Below the pieces are notes generated by a model. That model saw only the letters and a list, made by a program, of their open reading frames with translations, had not been told where the DNA came from and searched no databases. Positions 1 to 12,799 of a stretch of 64,000 nucleotides of DNA are shown piece after piece (position 1 is the first letter of the stretch; each line of letters opens with the position of its first letter). Made by a program: the position numbers and the translations under genes. Source of the DNA: Siderastrea radians (lineage: Eukaryota > Cnidaria > Anthozoa > Scleractinia > Rhizangiidae); NCBI GenBank assembly GCA_964017195.1, contig OZ024895.1, positions 17,878,034 through 17,942,033 of the forward strand. Reading direction: 5' to 3'.

Positions 1-2580
1 CCCTTTTTTTAGGCACAATTGGTATTTGAAGTAACATTGCATGGTTACGCCACACATTTACACCAAACTTGGGACTGGTACTGAAGTACGTATTTGTTTT
101 GTACTGTGTCAGTAAAGGTATAGCTGATTCCCTAAAGGGTGAAAAAAGCGTCATTTCAGGGCTTCGGATATTTCTTTCCCCGATTTTGCAGTTACCAAAT
201 TCAGGAGTTAAACGTTAAAATAAATCCCCAGAAGGGATTATTTTGAACTGAAAATTTTTAACTTCGATATTTTTTTGGAGTCAAAACAATTCTTAGAAAA
301 TGACTGCATGAAAATTACTCGAAAGAGTATCACTCGCTTTGACACTGTCGTACAGTTATTTACTACTGTCTAACTTGAACTTTCACTTTCTCGATATTAC
401 TCTTTGCCACATAGTGCCTTAATGGCACATAAGGCCTCATTGTAACAGGAGTCTATCGTATTAACTTATGACTTGTTTTCCTTCCTAATTCACTTATTTC
501 CTCCCCTTTCGATCCTACAACAGATGCTGTTCCTGGATGATCAGAAAAAAAAAATTATATAGCCCACGTCTGTTATGACAAACTATCTGAAGACTACGAT
601 GATAAGTATATTTCATAAATGACATCAGCACTTACACTTTTACGTTAACAGTTTTGACGTACTTTTCAGTCGTTTTTTTTTTGTTTTCTAAGGTGGCTTA
701 GTGAGGAGTACTCGTGAAACCGTAGTTGTAAAATCTCTTTACTAAACTGGAACATTTCGTCTAACTATCGAAGATTCAACAGGGAGTTTAACAAATTACA
801 ATTATAAGAACAGATGAATGTTTTTGTCCCATCTAGTTGAACCATTTTCCAACTACAGAAAACGACAAACAAATTTTGATTTGCGTCAAGAAAATAGGTG
901 AAATACTTTTAGGTTTTTTGCAAGGTGTGACATGTAATTCAATTTTGGGGGACCAAAAACTTTTGTCGCTCAAACTTAAAACCTTGGGACAAAAAAGCGA
1001 CTTTGAAAAGAATCTTTGATGTTTGTAAATCAAAATGTAGATCCTTTCTCTAGTTGGTCGCTGGAGAACGTAAAAGGGTAAAAAACAAAATTTTATCATA
1101 TATTTATATATACAGTCAATATCCTATTGCTTACCTGTAAAATAAAGCTCAAATTATTCCGTGTTGTTACTTTGTGTGGTTTAAGAAGGCACACGAAACA
1201 GGATTTAAAGTACACTGTTTTTGGTTATCAAGAGGAAATAGCGAGAAAGAATGGCAATTCCGTCTGATATTGCGTTAACCTCTTAGGCATCAATTTCACG
1301 ACTTTTATGCAGTCACTTCAAAGTACGTCTTACGTAAATGTGCTATTAGTGGGGGCTCAAATATTGATTTATTCTGATGCATACTGTTTGACATTTGTTC
1401 TATTGACACAACGATACAAAAGAAAAATCAAGGAAAGAGGATATTTAAATAGTATCAGCAAAATGAAAAGATCAACAGAATGTTTCCTTTTTGTCTCAGT
1501 ACGTCGGATAAGGAAGAAGAAAGCTAGCGCTAGTGATAGGCGAACAAAGAAAAAGATACATGGTTTTCATCAAGAGACTTTGAATATAAACAAAACAAAC
1601 GGCTATTAACTATCAACTGATTAAATCGTTGCTAAAAGAAAAAAGAGTTAAAAATCTCAAATGAATTTGTAAGATGTGGGTTGGATGTTTTAGCCAAAAG
1701 CTAAGCCGGAAATCTAAGAAGTAGTCAAGGAAGTTTTCTGTCGAATTCAGTGGGGTTGCAACACTTGGCGAGAAATATACGTTTTGTACCATTTACATAA
1801 GGAAACCTTTTGAGTTGGTCCACCGTTTGTGCAAATGGTAAGCGAAATCTCCGGAATGGGAAATTCCCTTCGAGATCGGCGAGTACCAATTTACGGTTAA
1901 TTTACAGAGAGAGTCTGTAACTAGTTGGCACGTGCCCGGGGGCAACTAACCAAAAAAAAAAAAAAAAACAGCTGGAACACAATTTTCTGTTTCCGTTCTG
2001 TTCTGTTTCGGAATTTTTGGTCACCTCTCAAGACCATTTTTAAATTGAAATTTCCCGGTTGGGCAAACCAAAATAACCAACCGAAATTTCAGGAGTTTTT
2101 TTTTCCGTAAGTGGTAAACACCCCCTTCTGAGTACTCAAAGTTGAATTTTGGGGAAGAGCTCGCCCAGGGATACTAAGGTTTTTTATATGTGTTTCCACT
2201 CTTCTGTACCACAACCAGCGAGCTATGCACTTGAATGCATAAAGCTAAATGATTTTATTTTAGACATGGTTAAGTTCTAGGACCGAGATAACCGGTAGAA
2301 ACTCAAGATAATCAGAAGATTCAACCAAAGAAATTGAAGCATACCTAAACATCTTATCAAAATAGGGCATATCTAATAAATAACACAGAAAGGATAGAGA
2401 ATTATCCACAATTTTAGCTTCACGGAGGTCTCAGCCGATGGCAGAAGGAACTATTTAACATGTTCACGGTGAGAAGTTCTCTGTTAAATGCAAATTTTTC
2501 TTTTTCCCTTTCTGTTAAGTTATTGTTTTTTGCAGATTTTAATCTAAAAACTCAAACTTGGTGCACTAAAGATTCGAAAG
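1..2580. other. No gene recognised
   Basis: AT-rich sequence with only short chance reading frames in several frames and no domain, splice pattern or RNA gene that I can support. Confidence 0.5.
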
Positions 2581-2732
2581 GGCAGTTTAGGGGCGGATGT
2601 AAATCTATTGTTGAACAATAACACAATAGAGTGTGAGAGTAGAGAGTGCTTCTGTCTCGGGACGCATCGGCTGATGGTTGCCCTTTGGAAATTTGATGTT
2701 CTTAAAACTTGCATATAAGCATACAATAACCT

Positions 2733-3047
2733 ATTTAAACAATAGTCAGAGTTCTTCTTTCGAAGGCAGTATCGTGTGTTAGGTTGCTCGAGGAAATTTG
2801 ATGTTCAGAACCTTAGCTTTATGTGGTTTGAACATCAAATTTCCGAGGGAACCTATCACACATAAGGCCTGAGACAGAGGGACTCTACTGTTTTTAGTGT
2901 ACAACGCTAAATTTTGAGCAAAAATTGCCAAAAACGGGTACTATGCGCTGATAGGCGCGCGCTGAGAAGACACACTATCGGGTCACGTGATCGATTTCAA
3001 CCAATGGGAGCACGCCAAAATTTAGTGTTGTACTATAAAAGTTAATA
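2733..3047 (-). repeat. Fold-back element family 1, copy 1
   Basis: Reverse-oriented relative to the copies near 21.8 and 30.5 kb. It holds the paired arms with GAACATCAAATTTCC and TGTGATAGGTTCCCTCGG, the block around GTCACGTGATCGATTTC, and TAAATTTTGAGCAAAAATTG. One arm starts near 2790 and the matching arm ends near 2862. It has no coding capacity and is likely a non-autonomous element. Confidence 0.7.
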
Positions 3048-3370
3048 GTTGTTTCATGAACATCAAATTTCTGCGGGTCAACTAGTAGTTGACAGTCCCC
3101 CTTGATAGCCCATTCGCAGGAAACCCTCAGCGGCGCCTGTTAAATGGCCCGTGCATTTTCTTGAAGAAAATATCGTGATCTTTCCATGCCAAGCTGTCTC
3201 AAGTGCAGCTTGATTATTGCACCTTGAGTTGGTTTCAGATACCCGCCTTTATGTGTCCGTTTGCCCGATTTATATTTTGAAATCTAGTGTTCTACCGTTT
3301 TACGGGCCCGAATAAATATTTAAGTGCAATAAAAAGGGAGTACCGACATTTAATAATGTATGTGAATTGT

Positions 3371-3519
3371 AAACAATTATTGGGTGAGGTTTTTGCGATA
3401 TCCAGAATAATTAAGGTCGAGGTAACTGTTATCAGCCGAAGCGGGAGGCTGAGGCTAATAACACTTACCGAGACCTTGATTATTCCGGATATCGCAAAAA
3501 CCGAATCTAATAATTGTTT
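3371..3519. repeat. 149-bp imperfect palindrome
   Basis: The outer arm AAACAATTAT pairs with ATAATTGTTT, and the inner arms share TTTTTGCGATATCC and related stretches, with a centre near 3445 around GAGGCTGAGG. Because of the symmetry both strands show mirrored open frames containing DIAKT, which are not evidence of a gene. It is probably a MITE or cruciform-forming repeat. Confidence 0.7.
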
Positions 3520-3599
3520 TATTATATATTGTTTTACAAGTAAACAAAATAACGGCAAACAATTTCAACATTTGTGTCCTTCTTGTCTTCCGGCATCTG

Positions 3600-3735
3600 A
3601 ACGCTTTTTTCCTTAAGGTATTCGTGGAACAGTTCCTTCGCAATTTTTGCCAGCCTTCTTTTGTTTTCCGAGTCTTTTTGTTTTAGCAATTTTTCAATTT
3701 CTTGCTCGGTTGAAGAAGCGAATCGACGAGCCATG
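3600..3735 (-). pseudogene. Possible Crypton-like / KCTD1-type N-terminal fragment
   Basis: The minus frame from the ATG at 3733 reads MARRFASSTEQEIEKLLKQK, then DSENKRRLAKIAKELFHEYL. 'RFA....eeI..LL..KDS.NtkR......F.eYL' resembles the N-terminal helix region that precedes tyrosine-recombinase domains in Crypton-derived, often repetitive, cnidarian proteins. No downstream recombinase domain is present; the frame runs into the palindrome at 3371-3519. It could be a first exon or an isolated fragment. Confidence 0.4.
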
Positions 3736-3799
3736 AATTTACTTCGCTTACAGATGCCTCCCACATTGCTCTTGGAAATCATGCATTGCAACTGTAGGT

Positions 3800-5185
3800 T
3801 CTTAGCTAATGAAAAGACAGATAGTGACTACAATGTATAATAATAAAGATAAACGGGGCTTTCGCTCTGAACAGGAGAAATTATAGGGGAAATCAAAACA
3901 GTCCCTTTTTAGAAGGAGCAGGGTATGCTTTTATCTTTAAAAACTGGTGTATTTGTAAGATATGCAATTTTAATGAGCGTTAAATACATGCAGCGAGGTA
4001 TGTTTTATTTTTTCAACTCCTTTGGGTTAAAAAGGTACATGTTGTTATAAATTTTGTTTTTTTATACAGCTCCGGAGATTTTTATCAGGCAAGCCACATC
4101 AATACAAAACGGCGGGGAGGAAGCGTTTCGTGATGACCCCAACAATGGTTGCGTCTTAAGGTTGAATACGTGCAACGTTTTTGTTCGTTTTTCCTACTGT
4201 GTGTTAAAAGGGGGATTATTTGTTTTCATGATTTACACGGAAGAGAACGGATCTATGTCTCTGTTTCATAAAACTCCACGCCCCTTTTAATAATGCCTGT
4301 AATGGCTTTGGTTTTCCTAGTTCATTAGATGGCTCACGCAAGGTATTAGAAAAATTCTGCACACGTGGTTCTAAAAGCCTTACAATGTATCAAGTGATGT
4401 GTTTCTTTTTAGTGTTGACGGGAAAAGGAAATATTTTAATCACAAATTGCATGGTCTCCTTAAATGAAGACATCTATTTTAGAAAATTTCATTGGCCTAT
4501 ACTCGGCACAGTGTCTGTAATGGCCTCGGGGTGGTTAGATTTATCAGAAAGTCCTGAAGGTCGTAATAAGAACGGCATACACTTCTACCGCTCCTTTCTG
4601 TATTTCCGGCTGATCTAATTGGCAACAAAAATGGCAATCTACATACACTTTATCACAAGAAATCCTCTAAACATCAAAATTCTGCAATATGTGAAGGACG
4701 ACACTATTTTACTTTCTAATTTAGAGATTTGAGGGTTGAATCACTTTTTGAGAAGATTTGGCAATTTTAGCAGCCAAAAAAAGTCTACAACAAGAACAAA
4801 ACAACAACAGAAAAATAAAGGAGAAGAAACGTGAAGGTTTGAAGTTTGTGGGTAATAAAGAAGAGTCAATGTTTGATGTCCTTTTTAAGGTATCATGGTA
4901 CCACAAAATTGACCATGTTTTACACTTCGTCATTTTCAGATAGATATTATTCAAACCTCTCTTTTACAAAAAGTTTCAGAAAAAAAGATTGTTTCTACGC
5001 AAAGTTATGGACGAAAAAAGATTTGTGGCATTAACTTTCTCTAATCATGTGTTGACAGTCATCTGTCAACAACGCTGAAAATAGCATGTGACATAACAGG
5101 GCCCCGATGTTTTGACACGCGATCGATTGCGTAGCAGTTCCCCCTTATTTCGAGTGTGTCTACAAAGTGGCTTCGATCATATCTG
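3800..5185. other. No gene recognised
   Basis: Short reading frames (for example 4054-4290 and 4385-4618) lack recognisable domains or splice context. I see nothing else. Confidence 0.4.
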
Positions 5186-5186
5186 T

Positions 5187-5189
<3 letters not shown>

Positions 5190-5240
<51 letters not shown>
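5190..5240 (+). repeat. (GA)n microsatellite
   Basis: About 50 bases of uninterrupted GA. It produces artificial E-R and L-S repeat reading frames on the two strands. Confidence 0.95.
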
Positions 5241-5244
<4 letters not shown>

Positions 5245-6480
5245 AAGATCGAGTGTTGAGGAATTACTTGCGCTTCCTGACTCCTCACTCGTCAGTGTGA
5301 TAAGCTTGGACTGCCAGCCCCGCCAGCTCGCTTTTCGTAACGCGAACGGCGAAAAACAATCCATCCATTCAAATTCCATAACATTTCTACAAAGGCAGAT
5401 GTATCAAAGAATCAACTTGGCGCAAAAGACGGCATGTCCAGGAAAGTACGGAATTTGTCTCCAGTAATAAAAAAAATTATTTTTTTCCCAATTGCTCGCA
5501 TTTCTGACAGGATGTTCTCTCTTAGATCTTGAACTGAACACGTGGCGGCTTCTTCGCAGATTTCAATGTGCTTTCCTTTCGCCTTTCAAGTCCCGGCAGC
5601 TTGGGTAGTCTTACCCAGCTCAAATGATGATGCCTTCGGCATTTTACAGCCTACGTGATATTATGACTTTAAAATTTCTGTTTATTGCGTTTGAAGACCC
5701 TTTGAACGGCACTCGTACTCAACGAAAGTCGCTTTCCAACACAAAAACACGCAGAATTTGACACCATTCTTGTCGGCATGTTTGTGCTATTGTTGTAAGG
5801 CGGTAAGTTGAGCCTCCCCTCTGTCAACCGCAGGTAATTATCCTAACACCTATGTGTTTTAGTCTCCTCAGACCGGAAAAAGTTTCCAAATCATATTTTG
5901 GCTTTTTTCTCGAAACTAATTTTTCAAGAAATTGGGCCCACATTTTAAGTTCGCGTTCAACGAGTTTTCAACCATTTTAGCTCAAATTTGGCGGCAATGT
6001 TGCCACATAATTTGACACCAAAACCATGTCTCTGAATTTTATTTTTTGCTTTCATTCCAAAGTTATGAGCCGTAAAAGAAAGAGGAGAGGTGTTTCTTCG
6101 AACTTCAAAGTTTAACTGAGTGCAGAAAATAAACCAGGCCAGATACAAAAATTCCGAGACACGGTTTTTGAGACAAAGGTGTGAAGAATTCGGCGCGATG
6201 TTCGTCTTTCTCTCCAGATCGATGTACTTTTTAAAAACGTAGTCTCTATTTTCGACACAGTTGTCTTTTTTCTTTATCTAAATACGTTTTCGTAATCTTC
6301 AATTATTAAGCTTTCAGAAAATATATAGTTTGTTAGGGTCCTTGTGTACGCCTGACGCTCAAACGGTGAAAACACAATGTTGTCATTTGGGGTACCCTGA
6401 TACCTTAAATTAACAGCAGGATTACCCTTTATCAGAATGAAAATGCGCTATACATTACGTGATGCAATCTTCCAAAAGAT
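5241..6480. other. No gene recognised
   Basis: Unique-looking AT-rich sequence without supported coding content; the short minus-strand frame at 5957-6148 has no domain. Confidence 0.4.
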
Positions 6481-6481
6481 T

Positions 6482-6540
6482 AAGAAGAAGAGGGAGAAGA
6501 AGAAGGAGAAGAAGAAGAAGAAGAAGAAGAAGAAGAAGAA
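6482..6540 (+). repeat. (GAA)n purine microsatellite
   Basis: AAG/GAA repeat with a few AGG interruptions, pure purine on the plus strand. It creates a K/E-rich chance frame. Confidence 0.95.
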
Positions 6541-6849
6541 TCTTGTGAAATTTGCTTGCTCCCTACGGGCACTGCCCAGATCCGACTTGGGTGCCATCTT
6601 TACGTTATCCGTGTTTTTTGATGATATCTTATATCGTTTCGCCTTCTTTATTTGTTAAATGCTCTTCTTTTCAATCTCGTGCCCACTCTTAACGACGAAT
6701 GATGAGGGGGTAGGCCCATAGCATTTGAACGAAAGTGTTTCCATGGCATAGTTCAATTGATTATTAATGGGAAACTAACAAGAATTAGAGCGCTTTTCAA
6801 ATAAGTGTCGTAAAACCAAAACCAAAGTAATTACCCCATCCAATCACAA

Positions 6850-7045
6850 CAAACACAAATTACCCAATGAACCAATCAGAACTCGAAGCAAATACATGTA
6901 ACCAGCGCCAAGCGCGGGAAAACGCGAGCGAGCAAGTCGCGATTGGTTTGAGTTTTGCTTCTGATTGGCCGTGAAAGTGGCGCGAGATTTGTTAACCAAT
7001 CGCAGAGCGAAGTAAAGCAAAACCAAAGCAAAACGCGAATTACTA
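6850..7045. promoter_or_regulatory. Cluster of CCAAT-type motifs in a GC-richer patch
   Basis: Within about 150 bases stand CCAATCAGAAC, GATTGGTTTGAG, GATTGGCCGTG and ACCAATCGCAGAG, i.e. ATTGG/CCAAT on both strands, with GCGCCAAGCGCGGG between them. It could be a promoter-like patch or a dispersed repeat. No gene start is visible next to it. Confidence 0.3.
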
Positions 7046-7099
7046 AAGCAAAAGACCAAGACCACCGTTTTTGTGTTTTCGCATATAAATGTAAGAACC

Positions 7100-8950
7100 T
7101 ACAAAGGAACATTTGGGTATTCTAATACAGTTTATTGGACTCTAAAGTCTGAGTAGGAAGTGTAAGCCGTTGTTATTATGATTAGCTTCATGTTTGTTCC
7201 AAAACAACAGTTTTCTTTCTCAGAAAATTAAGGCATTGTTTTGTTACGCTACCTTTAACTAGAAGTATTCAATTTCGTAAAGAAAACCCTTAGATCTCAA
7301 CAACATAATAATGAAAAAAAAAAGAACATTCATATTGAAAACAATCTCCTGCAGGTGCAGATCTGGGTGTGAACCAGCTGCATGCAATGTATGAACTTGA
7401 AAAGGTTGCTGTAATCTTTAGCGGTGCACCGCCTGAACAAACGACAAACAGCGCGTCACAAGAGTGCCAAAACGTTTTTGTTCCATGTTTTAGTATCTTC
7501 GTCGTAAAAAGGGCCATTTGTGTTTCTATGATATATCGAGATATATTAGTGGTGACTTTAGTATAATTTTAAAACACCAGCGTAAACAACCGGTCAGTTT
7601 CGTTGCATTATTAGGGCGATAAGATTTCTATATCGAAATGTTGTGCATCCCCGCTAGTAGAGCGCACACGATGTCCCTTAAGGTACGGTAGCTGTTTTTA
7701 GGAACCCCAGAGGAGTACTCCCTACTTTAGGCTATACTGAGAGGGGGCCCGCCCCAATTTGCGCTCACAGTACACGAAAGGGTAGGGAAATTTGTTGTTT
7801 TACTATTTTCTAAGTGTAGCAGAAATAACCGTAAACCCTTTGCAAAACTTTGAAAAAACCACATAGCAAAAATACACGAAAGCTTAGAGGCCTCGAGCGA
7901 CTGAAATCCCACCGAGATCTGTTATTGTTTTGGGATCGTTTTTGAGGCGTGAAAGAGGTGCAATTTTTGTCCTAGCTATATGAAAGACAAAGATTAGCAT
8001 ATCAAAGGGTATAAGTTTGAAATTTGGAGCGGAGCCTGGCCCCGCACATTGCATGCGTTCTGCTATATTACCCACAGCTGCCTGTGCGAAATTACAAAAT
8101 CCTTATCGCATCGTCATGGATTCACCGTGAAATTGTAACAAATATCTGTGGTAGTTAACACCAGAGATTTTAATGAAATCGTAGCTGAAAAAGTAGCTAA
8201 AATCGCATAAAAACCGCCTTTAGCGACCAAGAGTTAAACCGTAATTATTTTTCGTGCTCAGTGGTAAAAATCTCTCCAGCAGTTTTCCATCGCAGATCTT
8301 TGAGATTACTATCAGCGTATTCTTTGGTTGCATCATTTTCAGAGTTATGGTTGTCTTCATTAAAAATTAAAATGACATCAAATTATAAGCTATCATATAT
8401 TTATATATATTTATGTCTTTTAGCTGTAACTTTTGCTGAGCAGTATTTGGTCCAAGAAAATAAACCATGCAATGATGATTATGTTGATGGTGATATCAAT
8501 TTTTAAAACAAGAAACATTACATTGTTATTAGTAACATTTGCATAGTAAAGTGTAATCTACACTATAAAACTAAAGATTACTTAATACAAACATTACAGC
8601 ATCCAATTGAATACTTAATATAACGAATTAAGTCAAGACCATTCACCACACAAGCAACAATCCGGAAAAGGAAAGTAAATATTTACAGAAGGAAATTCAA
8701 ACAATACGGTGAGATTTTCATCTAAAATAATTAAAGTAAAATCCGTAGAGTAACATGGTAGTGTAGATAACGATTTTCAGCGAGGTTTTAAACCTTCCTG
8801 CTTTATTCAGTCGCGAACTTAAAGTAAAGATACAATTTGTTACATATTGCTAGTGTTTGCGACGACTCAGATCAAAGCCATAATTGAGCAGTTAATTATT
8901 TTCTCTGGTGATAGCTATGGTGCTGTGTAGTGTAGTGCCGTGTTAAGTGA
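7100..8950. other. No gene recognised
   Basis: Only short frames without domains. I see no structure beyond general AT richness. Confidence 0.4.
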
Positions 8951-8954
8951 ACAA

Positions 8955-9115
8955 AATCTTAGAGTGTGACCACTTAAATGAAAGCCGATGAGCAGCACTT
9001 TGCTACGTTCTGTTTATTATCCTATACAAGTCGGTTCCGGGTCATCTTTGGATGGAATCCTAAAGTGTGACCTTTCAACTCGCAGCTAATGAGCAGTACT
9101 GTCAAATGGTATTAT
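8955..9115 (+). repeat. Dispersed repeat family 2 (CTAAAGTGTGACC), two units
   Basis: Two units carry CTTAGAGTGTGACCA / CCTAAAGTGTGACC followed by 'aaatgaaagc..atgagcag.act'. The same motif recurs near 12720 and at 38235-38780 in this window. Confidence 0.6.
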
Positions 9116-9692
9116 CGGTTTTTAGTGTTTTATGATATGAAATTTAGATTGATTCCTTTTTTGACCTCGGGCGCTTTTAGCAGGGAAAAGGTTACAAGTA
9201 AGCTAAGATGAAGTCTAATTATTATTCGACACTTTAGAAACGAGTAGGGGCCGGGGACCACACACAAAATATAGCGGAAATCAATTATATGTCAATCATG
9301 TGAAAGAGCATGTCAGAAATTAATAACAGCCTTGCCAAGTTTGAAAAGGTTTAGATGAAAAATCACTAAACTACAAGTTTCAAATATAGCGAAGAAATTC
9401 CATACAAACATTTTTGTTTTGAAAAGTTTGCCCCACTAAACTCTACAAACTCTGTAAATTGTCCGATTTTTGAAAGCAATTTATTCTGTTTCTTAGCAAC
9501 CGATTAGTTTCAAACTACCACCATTTTTGAGGTGCTTTATCGGGTAACGAACTTCATTTTAATCCGTCGATTAATTTTAAAAAAACTTATGCCCAGTCCC
9601 TTACTCGTTTCTAAAGTGGCCAATTCATCGAAAAATTACCCTTTTACGGCATCACTGGTCTTTTATATCCTACAGTTTTTGAAATCTTCATT

Positions 9693-9694
<2 letters not shown>

Positions 9695-9733
<39 letters not shown>

Positions 9734-9768
9734 GTTATTATTATTATTGTTGTTATTATTGTTTCTAT
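9695..9768 (+). repeat. (ATT)n microsatellite
   Basis: Long ATT run with GTT interruptions towards its 3' end. Confidence 0.95.
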
Positions 9769-9839
9769 CAATTGAAGACGTACATTTCATTTGAAGGAGG
9801 TAATAGATTCAAACCTGTTTTTAAAGGTATCTCAATTTA

Positions 9840-12710
9840 AGGTGGCTCGCCCATTTACTCACATTGCACAAACTTGCCAAGAAACCGACGTCAGTGTTAC
9901 CATAACAATATCTCCAATTTTTTCAACATTTAGAACCAGACTTATGTCGCTGTTAGGCCACATGTAGGCCTTCCCGACTGGAAAATTTATAGACATTCTG
10001 TGAATGTCAACATTCAGGTTGAATATTTTCCTCAAACACATTGAAGATTCCTCAAGACCAGTGCTTTCCTTGCGGATTAAAGCGACGTGTTCATATTTCG
10101 TGTTATTTTAAGCTGGGATAATATGCAAGAGAGCTTTCCTTTATTTTCTTCATTCGATTTTCTTCGACGTTCTAACAGTTTAAAAAATGAAAGTAACAAC
10201 GTCTTTGTTTGTTATTTCCAAACTAGCCTTTTAACCTGAAGTGCAATGTTAGCCACACCGTCTGCGTAAATTTCAAGTTTAAGGGATAGAAAAAAAGCGG
10301 GAAAATACAGAGAATTTTCACAGCTATCCAGCATTAGTCCCTTTTAATTGTAGACGGTTGATTTGTTTCGTATATCTCTTCTGCCCGTGATATTGAACAT
10401 ATTTACTAGCCCTTAGCGGAAGGTATCTTATAATCTTGCATTTATAGTACAATGGCTGTTGTCACGCTGCCGGTAGTGCTTCTTATATCTTACGAAACTA
10501 GCCCTTGCTTGAACATTGAAACCGAAATGGAATATCTGAGCAAAGGAAGACAAGACCGTTAGAACTTCTGGATAAATTCTTTTTTAAACAGCGCTGTTAC
10601 TACAAAATTACGTTTTATAAAATATTTAGGCATTATATTAAAACAAAAATGTCCTGAAAGAGCTTTTTTTTATTTAGCACTGGCATGCAAATTTGAAGAT
10701 ATCAGATGTGAAAAATAAATACGACAATGCCTTAGTGGATAAGTGTGTAAATTTCGCTATATTCTCAATTTATTTTGTGCTGGAAATGGAAACGGTGTTA
10801 AACATGTTTAAGTTCAAATTAAAAGGATAATATTTAAAAAAATGTATTTATTCGTTTTTTAGTTTCAGGCTCCCGTTACCAAAAGTTTACTACTTGCCGC
10901 AAAATGTATATATTTAGCATGTCACTTATTGCAGCATCAAAGAAAATCGAAAGAAGGAAATTGGGTGAAAATTTTCTGAAAAGAGGTATACAGTTATATT
11001 AATGTATCAGGCTGAAGATGAATTAAGCAAAGGAAAGGAGAATTTTTTTTTTCAAAAAAGAAAAATTATTCAACCCTTTTTTTCGAAATACATATAATTT
11101 CACGGCTTAGAAGGTTCAAGTCAAGAAAACTCACATGTGGCCTACTTGCAACCTGAGCTCGTTTTGAATGTTTAGGCTAGATAACGAGAAGACCCTTTGA
11201 TCTATGCTATGGCCAAATATGACAGGATATTCATTAACTGTCTCATCTTCATTCGTTGGTTTGCTTAGAGTTCGGCTTTCTTATATCAAATCAAATTTTT
11301 TCAATACCGACAAGACAAACTCAGACCTTTCGAGAAGTATCGATGCCTATTATTTCAAGCCTAGGTCAAAATTAAGAAAACTTGAAGGTAGATCATATTG
11401 TTTCTCTTCCCAATCATGAGTATCGGCTAACCGTCGTCGAAAAGGAAGGTCACTGTTATTCAGGCAGTGTTACTTAGTTGAACAACTATATTGTGTAGCT
11501 TCCACTAAATGGGCTTCTAATCATTTTTATCAATTCTCATAACAAATGGTTCAAGTTCTATTTAGTTTGGAACGTAACTTGTCGGGAAAGTTTCATCGCT
11601 ACTTTCATCTTTATTATTAAAGGGAGTTAATAATTAGAAATTTTCTTTCCTTTCATAAGATAGAAATCTGCTATATCAAGGTGTAGTTAAGTACTCACTT
11701 TTTGAAATTAAGAGAGATATCAAGACTTGTTTACCAAAGGTGAGAGTATTTACCGGAAGGTTTTAGTTGATGACTAATTCCACTTAAATACTTCGCTCAT
11801 TTTTTCCTTGTTAAATAACTCCGTCAGTACTATAACTTGATTTTAAAATGAAAAACATAATTATACACTTCCAATAAAGCCTGCAAACTTAAATATACTT
11901 GAATGTTTTTAGAATTGCAACTTGAGTTCAAATTTAAAAATAATTACGATCAAAGCTAAATTTGAAAACAAAGCCCTTTTTAGTACTAAGCTTTTTTGTG
12001 TGTTTTTGAGGCGTCTTCATCAAATCTTTTGTTACAAAGTTTGTTTTACAAGCAAAACAAAAGTGACATTTCAATCTTTTATTCAAGTTATTATGAGAAC
12101 TTTTACAAATCTTGGCACCTGCTTGAAAAATTCTAATCAAGATAATAAATGATAAGGGGCATAATATAACCCGCAATATTCACTTGGAAAAACCATGTTG
12201 CAAGAACTTTGCTCAGAGCTAGAATGCGTTATTTTAAGCTGATATAATTCACCTTTGTAAGGTATGTTGCTTTTTGAGTCAATCTCTCATGGAAGTTTTA
12301 ACATAAACCTTTCCAATTTTTCTCATTCGCTCAATTGATCCTACACAGCCGATTGAGCGCAGGTCTATAAAGCCAAGTTCTTCCAATCTCCTTTACTTTT
12401 TCTTAACCGTGAACCTTAAATATTACATGAGCTAGTACAAAGTGTTATTCTATTGTTAGAAATTTCAACTTAGGGATCAAAAACAGTTTTTCAACATCAT
12501 TAGATATTGCCCTGAATTCCTGTCCTTAAACAGACAAAAACCCTTTAAAGATTATTGTAATTTCAGCCAATTTTTCAGATTCGCGATCCTCTTTAGTTTA
12601 GACACAAATTCAAACATTTGCTTAGAAGCGTCAATTTTCATGTTACAAATCATCTCAACCCATTCACTTCGAAAGTCCTATTTTTTTACATGAGCCATGA
12701 CTGTTAGATC
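9840..12710. other. No gene recognised
   Basis: AT-rich sequence with short frames only (for example 11204-11419 and 11922-12176 on both strands). No domain or RNA gene is supported. Confidence 0.4.
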
Positions 12711-12799
12711 TGTAAATGAAATTCTTTAGTGTGATCAGATTGTAATAAAGTGGTACTTTAATGCTGTAGTGTTTATTATGTCATACGATGTGAGTCGGT

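Noticed and set aside
3287..3616. 109-residue plus-strand frame and mirrored minus frames
   Set aside because: They are produced by the palindrome at 3371-3519; the two strands encode the same motif because of symmetry.
5059..5379. Frames with long E-R or L-S repeats
   Set aside because: Translation of the (GA)n microsatellite.
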